Position numbers and translations under genes: made by a program. The notes under the pieces are model-generated. The model worked only from the letters and a program-made list of their open reading frames with translations, was not told the origin of the DNA and made no database searches. Source: SURF-28 sp034521465 (GTDB taxonomy: Bacteria; Bacteroidota; Ignavibacteria; Ignavibacteriales; Melioribacteraceae). Taken from it: a DNA stretch of 64,000 nt. Below are positions 1 to 10,466 of the stretch, piece after piece. Location: the NCBI GenBank assembly GCA_034521465.1, contig JAXHMN010000010.1:434001-498000 (forward strand), read 5' to 3'. Positions within the stretch are counted from its first letter, which is position 1. Each line of letters starts with the position of its first letter.

Positions 1-497
1 TCAACGCTAAAGTTAGAGACTCCGATATGTTTTACTTTCCCTTCTTCTTTCATCTTAGCCATCATTTCCCAAGCGCCCCGGATTTTATCATTATCATCTT
101 CAGGCGGCCAATGCATTTGCCATAAATCAATTACATCAACGTTCAATCTTCTTAAGCTGTCTTCACATTCTTTTCTTATTGATTCGGGATCGTGAACTTT
201 TGAAATATGTCCTTGATCATCCCAACGCATAACACATTTTGTAAATACATAAGGTTTTTCACCACTATATTCTTTAACTGCTTTAGCAACTATTTCTTCG
301 GAGTGTCCGATTCCGTAAACCGGGGCAGTATCAATCCAATTCACACCCATATCCAACGCTTTATGAATTGCTTCGATTGACTCTTTATCGTCCTGCGGTC
401 CCCAGCCAAAATCATAACCAGCACCACCAATTGCCCAAGCTCCGAAACCAACATCGGTTAACTCAAAATCTGAATTGCCTAATTTTCTTTTTTTCAT
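1..497 (-). CDS. Aldo/keto reductase, N-terminal part (runs off the left edge)
   Basis: NAD(P)H-dependent carbonyl/aldehyde reductase of the TIM-barrel AKR superfamily, about 165 N-terminal residues visible. The translation starts MKKRKLGNSDFELTDVGFG and carries the family tetrad: Asp and Tyr in WIDTAPVYG, Lys in FTKCV and His in WQMHWPP, followed by the HIGVSNF strand. The start is fixed by a strong GGAGGT ribosome site six or seven bases upstream. It begins 23 bases after the hutH stop on the same strand, so the two are probably co-transcribed. The C-terminal cofactor-binding part lies outside the window, so substrate cannot be guessed. Confidence 0.9.
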   Translation of the reverse strand, partial: MKKRKLGNSDFELTDVGFGAWAIGGAGYDFGWGPQDDKESIEAIHKALDMGVNWIDTAPVYGIGHSEEIVAKAVKEYSGEKPYVFTKCVMRWDDQGHISKVHDPESIRKECEDSLRRLNVDVIDLWQMHWPPEDDNDKIRGAWEMMAKMKEEGKVKHIGVSNFSV

Positions 498-520
498 TTT
501 TACCTCCGCATATAATTGAT

Positions 521-2075
521 TTACTTTATTGTAACAATTTTTTCAATCGATTCCAAAAGATCACCTTTTCTAACTAGTGAAAGAACTTTTTGAATATCCT
601 CATAAAGTACTCTATCCTTTTTCAGCGGTTTCACTTTTTTTCTGATTCTAGTATAAACAGCTTTAGTTCCCTTGCCCGGTTTAAGAGGTTTTAAGAATTC
701 CAATCCTTGAGCCGCAGTTAAATATTCAATTGCAATAACAGTCTCGACATTTTTCAGAATATCAAAACATTTACGTGCAGCAATTGATCCCATTGAGTTG
801 TGGTCTTCTTGATTTGCAGAAGTCGGAATTGAATCAACACTTGCCGGATGTGCTAAAGTTTTATTCTCCGAAACAAGCGCCGCCGCAGTGTATTGTGCGA
901 TCATTAAGCCGGAATTGAGTCCACCGTTTTCAGTTAAAAATCTCGGTAATTGGCTGAGCGAACCGTTGACCAATCTCTCAATTCTTCGTTCGGAAACATT
1001 TGCTAATTCGGCTAGTGCAATTGACATAAAATCCATTGCAAGCGCCATCGGCTGACCATGAAAGTTGCCTCCTTCAAGATGATCGCCTTGCTCCGGGAAA
1101 ATCAAAGGATTATCGTTTACAGAGTTCAACTCAATCGCAACTTTTGAGCATACGTAATCGATCGCATCGCGTGAAGCTCCGTGTATTTGCGGAACACATC
1201 TTATCGAGTATGAGTCTTGCACACGAGGATCACCTTCTAAGTGAGAAACCCTAATCTCGCTTCCTTTAATTAATTTAAGCATATTTTGCGCTGTGGTAAT
1301 TTGTCCGGGGAAAGGACGAAGTTTATGCAGACGCGGATCGTATGCTTTATCGGTGGCGCGTAATGCTTCGTGGCTAAGTGCAGCACTTCCGTCAACAAGC
1401 TTGACTAATTTTTTAGCACGATTGCAGATCACAGCCGCAAAAGCAGTCATCATCTGTGTACCGTTGATAAGCGCTAACCCTTCTTTTGCACGGAGCGTTG
1501 CCGGAGTTAAACCGAATTTTTTCAATGCTGTTTTCGATGAAACAGTTTTTGTAAACTTTTCAGTTTCTTCATTTACTTTATCAAATACTTGAACTTTTCC
1601 TTTACCTATCATTCCCAAAACGAGATGAGCGAGCGGTGCCAAATCTCCGCTTGAACCGACCGAACCTTGTGAAGGAATTATCGGAATGATATTATTATTC
1701 ATCATATCAATCAACAGTTGAAAGTTTCCAAACGAATTCCGAATGACCGGAAGCAAGCGCATTAACACGAAGCAGCATCATTATTTTTACAATGAAAGGC
1801 GGCAAGTTTTCACCCACGCCGGTTGAATGACTCATTATCAAGTTTTCCTGAAGCTGTGCATCTTCTTCCTTGGAGATTTTCACATTTGCAAACTCACCGA
1901 AGCCGGTTGTAACGCCGTAAACAACCTCTTCCTCGTTCACCCACTTTTCAACAAGCTCTCGCGCTTTTTTAACTTTCTTTTTTGATTCGGCTGTTAATTC
2001 TACTGTTGGGTTTTTATCGAGGAAAAATTGAATTTTTTCTAGTGTTAATGATTTGCCGTCGATTTTGAGTTTCAT
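521..2075 (-). CDS. hutH: Histidine ammonia-lyase (aromatic amino acid lyase), frameshifted
   Basis: Converts L-histidine to urocanate and ammonia, first step of histidine degradation, using an MIO cofactor formed autocatalytically from an internal X-Ser-Gly triad. Here the triad context is GSVGSSGDLAPLAH, so the first residue is Ser instead of the usual Ala. VYGVTTGFG and the C-terminal NQEDHNSMG motif are also present. The frame breaks near 1707-1755. Adding one G in TCGGAATTC and one T in ACTTTC restores the family-like reading SGIRLETFQLLIDM, so two one-base deletions are inferred. No other hut genes (hutU, hutI) are in the window. A related aromatic lyase or aminomutase is possible; a lyase of this fold is near certain. 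Confidence 0.88.
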
Positions 2076-2153
2076 GAATGAATCCTTTTAAAACAGTGAG
2101 GTTTATTTTAAAAGTGCAATTAATGATTATTGAGAAGAACATCTCATTCGGTA

Positions 2154-2186
2154 AGAAGCCCAACTTTTTGAAAAAGTTGGGCTTCT
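2154..2186. repeat. Perfect inverted repeat, CCCAACTT family copy 1
   Basis: Two perfectly complementary 16-base arms around a single G; the arm core is GCCCAACTT. Two further intergenic copies with the same core occur at 49566-49598 and 57978-58010. It lies upstream of hutH and past the end of the DUF3800 remnant, so it may act as a terminator in either direction. Confidence 0.75.
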
Positions 2187-2313
2187 ATGGAATCATAAAA
2201 CCATAAAAATGATTTATCTGTTAAAACAGAAAATAAATTCGCTTGCATTATTGATAAAATTGTCTTAGAATTAGATGCGACTCGCATTAACCTTTTGGTT
2301 GATGTGCAGCCGC

Positions 2314-2341
2314 AAAAAAAATGCCCCGGTTTGTAACCGGG
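2314..2341 (-). terminator. Rho-independent terminator after the DUF3800 remnant
   Basis: A 7-bp stem (CCCGGTT / AACCGGG, loop TGT) at 2325-2341 is followed on the minus strand by a run of eight T within 2314-2321. It lies a few bases after the stop of the minus-strand DUF3800 remnant, the expected place for its terminator. Confidence 0.65.
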
Positions 2342-2344
2342 TTA

Positions 2345-2687
2345 TTATTTTCTGACAACTCCGAGCTCATCATATTTTGCTGCTTCTTTCAACAATATCG
2401 GTTCCAGTTTTTCAAAGTATTTGTCTAAATTAAATTTTTTAAGACTACTTTTAGGGTATTCCCTCCGATACAATATTTGAGCAATAACATCAACTGTTTG
2501 TATTATGAAATAAGAATGTTTGGAATCTCAATTAAAGGCATCTTCAATGATATTTTTTATTGGGCTATCATAATACGGCCCAAAATACGGCCCAAAATGT
2601 GAAAGAATGTAGTGTGGTGAGTTTTTTGATTCACCTTTTATAAATTTTCCCGGAATCTCCACTTTCATCGACATATAACAAGTACAT
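2345..2687 (-). pseudogene. DUF3800 protein remnant, internally deleted
   Basis: Reading from the ATG at 2687 gives MYLLYVDESGDSGKIYKR then a stop. YLLYVDESGD is the N-terminal signature of DUF3800, a nuclease-like family often found near restriction and mobile genes. After one stop the reading continues with segments such as DSPIKNIIEDAFN and YFIIQTVDVIAQILYRREYPKS, typical of the family's C-terminal part, and stops at 2345. About 110 codons remain where full-length members are normally over 200, so the middle is deleted. A 12-base phrase near 2577-2605 (ATACGGCCCAAA) is directly repeated. The gene is dead and adjoins the restriction pseudogene. Confidence 0.7.
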
Positions 2688-5536
2688 CTTTTACTCCAAA
2701 ATCTCTTAAAGTCTCTTTATTTGTTTTACTAAAAAGCTATCTTTATTAAAAGAATTTATTTATTTGAAAATAATATATATCTTAATTGAGTTTCTTACAA
2801 TTTTGTTAAGGAAGAATGACTAACATACCTACATCAAATGAAAGAACGTTCCAAGGAAAACTTTGGTATCTCATTAACAATATTCTTGCTTCTACCGATC
2901 ACTACAATTTCAAAGAAATTTTACAAGAACAGAATATAGGCGTTGATGACGCTCGATTTGCCGATGGACTTTTATATTCAAGCAAAGATGTTAGTAAAAA
3001 AGTTCTTTTTGAACTTAAGGATTCTTCTTCGGATGCGACAGATGAGAAGCTCGTTTACGATGCAATGATGAAAGCATTCAATCGTGGTTATGAATATTTT
3101 GTTACCGGAACTCCGCGTCAATTAGTGATCTATCAAACTTTTCGAGCAGATACCACACTGCACGATAGAAAACTTAAGATTTATGATATATCGACTATTC
3201 GTAAAAACACAGAAGCACTTACTCCCTTTTTCGAAAAACAAGCGGTCCCTCAGCTAAAAATTTTCCTTAACGATTTGGATGACCTTGTTCATGGTACAAG
3301 AGCTATTCAATGGGATACGATAGACAGATTCTTTGTAAAGAAACTCTCTGCTTACATTCTTGAAGGTTCGACTAGAAATGGCTGAGGTTATGTATGATGT
3401 TATTGATGCTGATAATGATTTCAAGAAAAGACTTAAAACTTATCTCAAGAACCAGGATATATTCAATATTTCATTGAAATTTGACGGGGAAGAAGTATAT
3501 AAAATTTGTCAACTTGCCAATTACCTGCTTTACTTGAAAATTATTTTCTATTCATATTTACAAGAGAGAAGTTCCCGGGCTGAAGTTAAAGCCACTAGAA
3601 ATACCCGAGGAAAAGAATAAACTTAACTCAACTTTGCGAGATAGATTTAATGATGTTCTTAAACATGATTTCGAATTAATTTTTCAGCAAAACATTCTCG
3701 ATGACTTTGAATACGATGCCGAATATATTCCTGTTCTTAAAAAGAATGTTGAACAAATCCAACATCTTAATTTTACCGACTTAAACGTAGATATAATCGG
3801 TTCAATTTATAATACTCTTATTGACAACCAAGAGCAGCATCATAGAGGACAACATTTTACTAATGTAAATGAAGTTGACATAGTAAATGCATTTTGTGTT
3901 AATAAAGATTCTGAACTTATTCTCGATAGCGGTTGTGGTGCTGGTACTTTTTTAGTAAGAGCTTACCGGTTACTTAAAAATTACCATAATGAATTAACTC
4001 ACGAGCAACTACTTGAACGGCTTTGGGGAATTGAAGTTGGTATGTTCCCTGCTTTCTAGCTATAATGAATTTTCTTACTTGATATCAAAACGGTTAAGAA
4101 TTATCCAACAATTATTAGGGAAGATTTTTCAAAAATTAAAAGTACTTCTTCCCCCAAATTAGTTTTTTCAAATCTTAGCCAATTATTTGATGTGAAAGAT
4201 GTCGATGACAAATTGAAGAAAGTTAAAATTCCTGTGTTTGATGCTTGTGTAGGAAATCCCCCTTATATAAGGCAAGAGTTTATTGAGAATAAACAAAATG
4301 GATCGATTTAGCCAAATCCGAGCAAGGACTCAAAAAGGTTAATCAACAAAGTGACTTATATGTTTACTATCTAATGCACACAGCTTCATTTCTTAAAGAA
4401 GGTGGAAGACTCGGCTATGTAATCTCAAGCAGTTGGTTGGATGTTTCTTTCGGCACCGGCTTTCAAAAGTACCTATTATGATAACTTTAAAATTATTGCA
4501 ATTATATATAACCAAAAAATCAGAAGTTTTGAGACCGCATCCATCAATACCGTTATCCTAATTTTAGAAAAATGTTCTGATCGTGAAGAAAGAGAAAGGA
4601 CAAGGTAAAGTTTGTAAGAATATTTGAGGAGTATGATGAACTTATAGGTAACAGCAGCGATAAAGATAGGTTCAATAATCTAGAAAGTTTATTCACAGAA
4701 TTGAAAAAACTAATAAAATTAGCAAAGATAAAGACTTGCTCATTACAGTCCGTTCTCAAAAGAACTTGAAGAAGAGAGCACTTTTGATGGTGAATACACC
4801 AACGGTAACTGGGTGCAAAGTATTTACGCATCACCGGAGATTTATACAAAAGATTATTGAAACCGCAGGTGATAAACTAATTCCGCTCAGCAATATTGTG
4901 AAGTTAAATACGGTATTAAAACCGGAGCAAATGAATTCTTCTATGTAATAGACGAAACAGAAAAAGCAAAAAATTTAACGGACAAAGAATTTCTTGCTTA
5001 CTTCGGTCATAAAAAATCGACTTCAAAAATAAATTGGGAAGCGAACGGTTGGTATTATTCGGGTATGAGCAAAAAACATTACTTGCTTGAAAGAAGATAT
5101 TTTAAACCACTTTTAAAACCCAAAAGGAAGCTAATAACCTCGATGTTGATATAAACAAGCTTAAATACTCTGTTCTGATTTGTAATGAAACAAAACCCGC
5201 ACTTCGCAAACACAGAGTTAAACTTCTGAAGTACATAGAAGAAGCCGAAGCAGCGCCATACAAATTTAATGAGCGCGCTACTTGTGCTGCACGAATAAAA
5301 CCGGACGGAACGCAAGATTGGTTTAATTTGGGTGAAGATTTGTTTGTCGGTGATTTTATTTTTCCTTCAAAAGTCGGTGAAAAATATCGCCTTATTGACA
5401 ACAGAAAAGCACAAGTATATTGTGATAAAGTTAATTACAATATCAAAGTTAAAGACGGTTATAAAAAATACTCTGACATCATTTTTCTTTTACTAAACAA
5501 CACTGTATTCAGATTTTTATTCAATTGTTTTCAAAG

Positions 5537-5544
5537 ACAGTTAA
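5537..5544. repeat. Left target-site duplication of the IS
   Basis: ACAGTTAA directly abuts the GGCTCACC end of the IS and is repeated after the other end at 6973-6980. Its TAA (5541-5543, read on the minus strand as TTA reversed) also supplies the stop of the transposase frame. Confidence 0.9.
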
Positions 5545-6909
5545 GGCTCACCGGATAAATAGGTGGCAAAAGATATCAAGCAAAGTATTGGATGATTCTG
5601 AAAAGAATAATCTTTATCAACGACACCTCTTATTCTTTGTCTGAACAATTTTAGTTTTGAATGAAAACTCTCTATTGCAGCATTAGTGGCTCGGTTATGA
5701 AAGTAATTCTTTATTCCACCTAGATTTCGTTTTATTGTTTCTGCTGCTATCTTCATCTCTCTCAAACTCGTGGTTTCTACTTTTTTTATCCATTGCTCAA
5801 AGCTGTTTGTTTTATTTTTGTTTTCATAACAATTGCGAAAATACATTGACAAATTATATGATTCTAAAAGCTCGGGATATTCTTTGAACAATATCTCAGA
5901 TCTTTGTCTCTGGGTATCTGTCCATTTATTTGACGGCTTAAATAAAAAATATCTGCTTCGGGCTAATAACTGTTTTCTACTATCTCCATTACGAAATACC
6001 TTGGACTCATATTTTACTTTTAATTCTTTGGCTTTTAACAGAGCTTCATTTTCTTCTTCTATAGCTTGCCATCTTAACCTTATTCGTAATGTTTGGACTG
6101 CATCGCTTACTATCTTCTGTACGTGAAATCTATCATAAGTATGGATTCCATTCGGCGCTATTTGACGTACCGACCAATCCATAGAATTCGATAAATCCAA
6201 GGTTATTTCTTTTATCTTTACTAACTTTTCAAAGCCTACCGATTCTGTTATTTCCCTTGTGATTATTGAGGATTTCGTACCTTTGATTATTGCTGCAAGT
6301 GATCCCTTTTTCCCTTTGGCAGTCTTATTTATTACTATCGTATATAATTCTCCGTCTGATCAAGCCTGTCTCATCTATTGCCATATCCTCTCGAAAATTC
6401 TCTGGGTATACAAATGATTCTTTTGATATTTGTTCTCTTTGATCTCTCTTAAATTGACTGTAGGTCGATAGTACATTTTTGTATTGTTTCTCTAATGTAT
6501 TTGCTTTTAACTTATTTGCTCGGGCGACTGTCGATATTTCTATCGGTCTTTTTTCAATCTCTTCCTTTCAAAAATCTGCAAAATCTTTTGATAATTTTGT
6601 GCCCGGAAATATTTGTGAGGGAATTTCTTTTTTGTAGAGTTCCGTTTCTCCTTCTATCTGCCAAACTCTTCTGCGCAATAACAATCTGACTTTCTTACCT
6701 CTTATCGGAAAATCGTTTATTGTGATTTGCTTAAAGCCTTTTTGCCTTATTCGTCTATCTCTATATTTATCTGGGAGCTGTGGTACTTTATTCTTTTCAA
6801 CTAAACTTATTGTTATTTCTTTTTCTATTGTCTCGTAGCCTGTATATTCAAAATATTCTAATATCCCCTCAGGTAATATTAACTCTGCCAACTCTTTTAA
6901 GTTTTCCAT
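5541..6909 (-). pseudogene. ISL3-family (ISAon1-like) transposase, split
   Basis: The N-terminal piece (start 6909) begins MENLKELAELILPEGILEYF and stops at a TGA at 6568-6570 after DFADF. The same frame reopens as KEEIEKRPIEISTVARA and reaches the first catalytic Asp in DMAIDETGL. One indel near 6355-6365 moves the frame to DGELYTIVINK and on to the C-terminal domain (DRFHVQKIV, NAAIESFHSKLK) ending SGEP. The TGA after DFADF may be the natural two-ORF layout of ISAon1-like elements or a lesion. The last codon straddles the element end and the stop TAA lies in the target duplication. The enzyme is a DDE transposase for excision and integration at the terminal repeats. Confidence 0.85.
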
Positions 6910-6972
6910 TTAATCCTATTGTTTTTCTCTCAAGTTAATTTATTCTTTTGCCACCCAAAAATCCGGTGATCC
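5545..6972. mobile_element. ISL3-type insertion sequence (ISAon1-like), 1428 bp
   Basis: Terminal inverted repeats of about 29 bp match at 24 positions. The left end begins GGCTCACCGGAT, the right end (reverse complement) begins GGATCACCGGAT, and both contain GGTGGCAAAAGA. The element is flanked by the 8-bp direct repeat ACAGTTAA at 5537-5544 and 6973-6980, the target duplication size expected of ISL3. It carries one transposase gene on the minus strand. Precise removal restores the interrupted restriction gene's frame at the joint, so insertion came after or during a period when that part was intact. The identical target copies suggest a recent event. Confidence 0.9.
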
Positions 6973-6980
6973 ACAGTTAA
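6973..6980. repeat. Right target-site duplication of the IS
   Basis: ACAGTTAA, identical to the copy at 5537-5544. Reading straight from either copy into the following CTGGAAGCC continues the restriction gene in frame. Confidence 0.9.
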
Positions 6981-7886
6981 CTGGAAGCCAAACGTTAAGT
7001 GATGTTGATGTGAATGTTTTGGAAAAAACATTAATCGTAAATCCAAAATTATTTGATCCTACAGATAATATTTTAAAGGAAAGTCTGAAATCATTAAAGA
7101 CACGGGAACAATTAACCACTTTTAAAGAAATAAAAATGGAAGACCGTAAACAATTAGAGAAGTTTATTTTTAACACATTAGATTTAGATGTGAATGATTT
7201 AGTAGAACTTTACAATGCAGAAATTACATTTGTCGAAAACAGGAAACTCAAATCAAGTTCTGTCCAAACAGTTAAGAAAAAACAAAAGATAGACTATGAT
7301 TCATCATTAAAATTAGCAAAAGATCGTTTCGAGGAAATAAAAACTTATAGAGAGCTGACAGAAAAAGTAAATTGCACAGAGATTTCAATCCCAAACCTTG
7401 AACCAAATTTCCCAAAAGATCTTGGCAGCGGAGATTCAAATTTCTTTGCGAATTACAACGTAAAATTCAAAGAGGGCAACAAACAAATAACTGTAAATTT
7501 TGAAAACAACGGACAAATTTTGCTTTATCAATTTTTATACAAAAACTTCAAACTAAATAACACAAAAATAAAATTACCCAAATCAAGCACTGATAGTGAA
7601 AAGATATTAAAAGTATTAGAAAAAGATTTCAAAAAGTATAGCTCACAAATAAAAGCAATGCTGAAAACACACAGAAGCAATGCGCATTATCTTTAGTATT
7701 TATAAAGATATATTAATGGGATAAATATCACACTGCCTTCAAATCAAAAGCCTGGTCTTGAGAGATAATTTGATAAATATCTGTTTGCCCAAATTCTTAA
7801 AAGTATTCAATGCTTAATTGAATATACAGAAGTTCCTTCCTGTTGATTGCTTCCGAGTTTAATACTTTAGCAGAAACAAACTCAAT

Positions 7887-8743
7887 TCACTTCACCAAAA
7901 TCATCTTCTTTATATCGGTTTTTTCATTTGTCTGCAGGCGGTAAAAATATATTCCGCTCGTTAGGTGTGATCCGTCGAACTCAACTTCGTATTCGCCCGG
8001 CTGCAGAGATTTGTTAACGAGGGTTGTCACTTCTTTACCGAGAACATTATAAACGCGAAGAAGCACAGACCCCTCCCTCGCTCCCTCGCCTTGGTAAGGG
8101 GAGGGATGGGGTGGGGTTCCTACCGTAAACTTTATTAACGTCGATGGATTAAAGGGATTCGGATAGTTCTGGGTAAGCTCAAACGAGTAAGTCTTTTCTT
8201 CATCATCAATACTTGTTATCGTCGAGATATCTACCGTCACAATTTTTGAGTAAGAAAATGTGCCGTCGTTATCTATTTGTTTTAGGCGGTAGTTTAATTG
8301 GGATAGATTTAGATTATGGTTAAGAGTAAGATTAAGATCATCTTCATAAGAATACTGTTTGGGAGAATTCGTTGTGCCATGACCAAGGACAAATCCTAAA
8401 TCAATCCACCCTCCTACATTTCCCCCTCGTAGGGGGGAATGCCGGAGGCAAGGGGGATACTACGCTGAACTTGAAACCCGTAATTATTTATCTCGGTTGC
8501 AGTTTCCCAATTAAGTTTAACAGTTTCTCCGTCGAGTTCGCCTGCAAAGTAAGTCAATTCAACCGGCAGTGGATCATCGCACTGTGTACCGCTGCCGGAA
8601 TAAGTTCCGTTTATTGTAATATCATCAGCGCAGATATCCGCACCGGATGTAACTTCTATTTCCGTACCCGATTCATATTCTATCGAACTTTGCGGATAAA
8701 TTACCGATGCAAGCAATATTATTAGTGTTAATAGTCGTTTCAT
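7887..8743 (-). CDS. T9SS-exported protein with C-terminal sorting domain, frameshifted
   Basis: Signal peptide MKRLLTLIILLASVIYPQS, then a short region with two Cys (SGADICADD, SGTQCDDPLPVELTYF), the WETATEINNYGFQVQR strand common before sorting domains in this group, and the domain itself (NYPNPFNPSTLIKF ... KKMILVK). A one-base deletion in a five-G run (8422-8426) breaks the frame. An extra G gives IPPYEGGNVGGW, continuing into GFVLGHGTTNSPKQYSYED. Two G/C-rich stretches (around 8063-8120 and 8422-8455) encode low-complexity inserts not seen in the other sorting domains here. It lies 13 bases after the S74 fibre gene and is likely co-transcribed. The mature part is very short, so function is unknown. 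Confidence 0.82.
8063..8120. repeat. G/C-rich mini-insert inside a sorting domain
   Basis: A purine/pyrimidine-skewed stretch (CTCCCTCGCTCCCTCGCC, then GGGGAGGGATGGGGTGGGG) adds about 18 residues (TPPHPSPYQGEGAREG) between the FTV strand and LLRVYNVLG. The sorting domain of the large adhesin at the other end of the window has only PKAGEYK there. The insert keeps the frame. Confidence 0.55.
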
Positions 8744-8756
8744 TTCGGCACCCTCC

Positions 8757-10436
8757 CTACTTCGCAGTTCTGCTTAATGAAACTTTCAATTGTGCGTCTT
8801 CATCAAGCGCTTTGAGAAGAATTTTGCTGAGCTCTATTTTCACTTGTTCATTAATCGAATTTTTTATGGCAGCAATTTCCTTTTTCAAGTTTTCATTTTC
8901 TTCTTTTAACTGCTGAACTGCTTTAACGAGCGGTGCGAAAAGGTCATCATAACGCATGCTGTAAGTACCGTTATCGGCAACCGAAACCATTCCGTAATTT
9001 TCAACACCGAATTTATCCAGCAGCTTTTCAACATCCTGCGCAATGAAACCATACTCGGTTCTTTTTCTGTCATCATTTTTACGGTAGCAGGAAACCGGTC
9101 TGAGTTTGGATATAAAATCTAATCCTAAATCCGGCATCGGTTATATTTGCTTTTGCTCTCCGGTCACTTGTAATATCCCAACTTACTTCAATATCTGCGT
9201 CTGAAATACTTGAGTTGCCTAATCTTAATTTGATTACTCGCTATTTTATTTGCTAGTTGTGCATTGTAGCCAATAACAATGTTATTATGGCCTGAAGTTT
9301 GATTATTTCCTGCATAGCTTCCAATAGCTGTATTTCGAGAACCCGTAGCAGTATTTAATGACGAAGCACCCACAGCAGTATTGTTATCCCCTGTGGTATT
9401 TGAAAGAAGTGCATCTGAACCTATTGCAGAATTATAATTACCAGATGAAATTTGATCCAGAGCTCTGTTACCAAACGCGGAATTATAACTACCTTGAGTA
9501 TTATCTCCTAATGATTGATTTCCAAACGCGCTGTTATAATCACCCGATGAATTACTATTCAATGCGGAATAACCAAACGCAGCATTATAACTGCCTTGAT
9601 CATTACCTTCTAATGATTGATTTCCAAACGCGCTGTTATAATCACCCGAGCCGTTAGTTCTCATACTATAATATCCAAATGCGGAATTGTCCGAACCGGA
9701 ACTTGAGGTCATCGCAAAATATCCAAAAGCACTATTTCGGTGAGCAAGAGCACCTGCAAGAGCATGCCGCCCGAAGGCAGAGTTTTTTTCACCGAAATCG
9801 TTTTGCTTTAATGCATGGTAACCAAATGCAGAATTGCTGCTGCCACCTTCATTATCGGCCAAAGCCTTATAACCAAATGCGGAGTTGTAGTTTCCACTGA
9901 TGTTTGTTTCAAGTGTACGTGATCCATAAGCCGAGTTTTCCTCACCGGTTGTATTTGAGAAAAGAGAATGATAACCAAAAGCACTATTTTCAAAACCTTC
10001 TGTGTTTTTATTTAATGCTTGATAACCCAAAGCAGAATTAAAGTACCCTGTCGTCAACGAATACATAGAAGCATATCCAACCGAGGTATTGAATGTAGAT
10101 TGCGTTGCGCTGCTTGCCGTCATTGAAAAGTTGCCGGCATTAATACCGATAAACGTATTTGCACCGGATGCGCCGGAAGGTTTGTAAGTATGTATAAATC
10201 GTTTTGAACCCTTGAATATCGTACCTACTTGAGAATCCTGAGCCGGACTCGGAAGAACTAACACTTCCGCTTAAGGTCAACTCACCATCCGATTGATCTA
10301 AGCTAAAAAATGTAGTACTCCCGTCTTTAATAGTAAACAATCCGCCGCTGCCGAGCGTGTTGTTGATGCTGCCGCTCTGGCTGTAAAGTGTTATTGAAAA
10401 AACGATAACTACAATAATTTTTATTATTGATTTCAT
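8757..10436 (-). CDS. Surface fibre with 17-residue repeats and peptidase S74 C-terminal chaperone, frameshifted
   Basis: Signal peptide MKSIIKIIVVIVFSITLYSQ, then a head with NTFIGINAGNFSM, then about 16 tandem repeats of about 17 residues with consensus G-x-x-N-S-A-F-G-x-x-A-L-x-x-N-x-x. These match the YadA-head/Hep_Hag type of trimeric beta-roll. The C-terminus contains SDRRAKANIT, MPDLGLDFISKLRPVS and YGFIAQDVEKLL, typical of the S74 intramolecular chaperone of phage tail fibres. A coiled coil (VKAVQQLKEENENLKKEIAAI) follows and probably trimerises. Frame breaks occur near 10260, 9220 and 9140, each fixable by one or two bases. No T9SS domain is present. It starts 30 bases after the pseudoreceiver gene. 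Probably an extracellular or cell-surface trimer; its target is unknown. Confidence 0.82.
9240..10130. repeat. Tandem coding repeat, period about 51 bp
   Basis: The repeat block of the surface fibre. Successive units encode variants of NSAFGYxAL, NSAFGNQSL and NTAIGSYAG separated by GxxNS turns. Some neighbouring units are nearly identical in DNA (the units encoding GDYNSAFGNQSL occur twice around 9490-9640), suggesting recent unit duplication. Confidence 0.85.
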
Positions 10437-10466
10437 AGTTGAACTCCTTTAATGAAATTAATTGCA

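Larger units (their letters stand above)
2816..7696 (+). pseudogene. Type IIG-like restriction endonuclease-methyltransferase, frameshifted and interrupted by an IS
   Basis: One original reading frame can be followed across several pieces. The N-terminus has a PD-(D/E)xK-type nuclease pattern (Asp50, then E66-L-K68 in FELKD). A methylase motif I reads LDSGCGAGTFL (about 3925-3954) and motif IV is NPPY (4255-4266, in VGNPPYIRQEF), the N6-adenine type. VISSSWLDVSFG follows, then a long region likely to recognise DNA, ending YNA..HYL at 7696. Frame changes lie near 3370, 3620, 4050, 4300, 4460 and 4600-4950, and an IS occupies 5545-6972. Removing the IS plus one 8-base target copy joins FNCFQRQ to LTGSQTL in frame. 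With this many lesions the enzyme is non-functional as assembled. No separate restriction or specificity gene is adjacent. Confidence 0.8.

Noticed and set aside
2816..5540. Several separate small genes in the restriction region
   Set aside because: The pieces fit in order into one methylase-nuclease protein with motifs I and IV in the expected positions.
9358..9900. Plus-strand open frames with repeated YNCLDHYLLMIDFQ-like text
   Set aside because: They mirror the 51-bp repeat of the minus-strand fibre gene; the repetition makes open frames on both strands.
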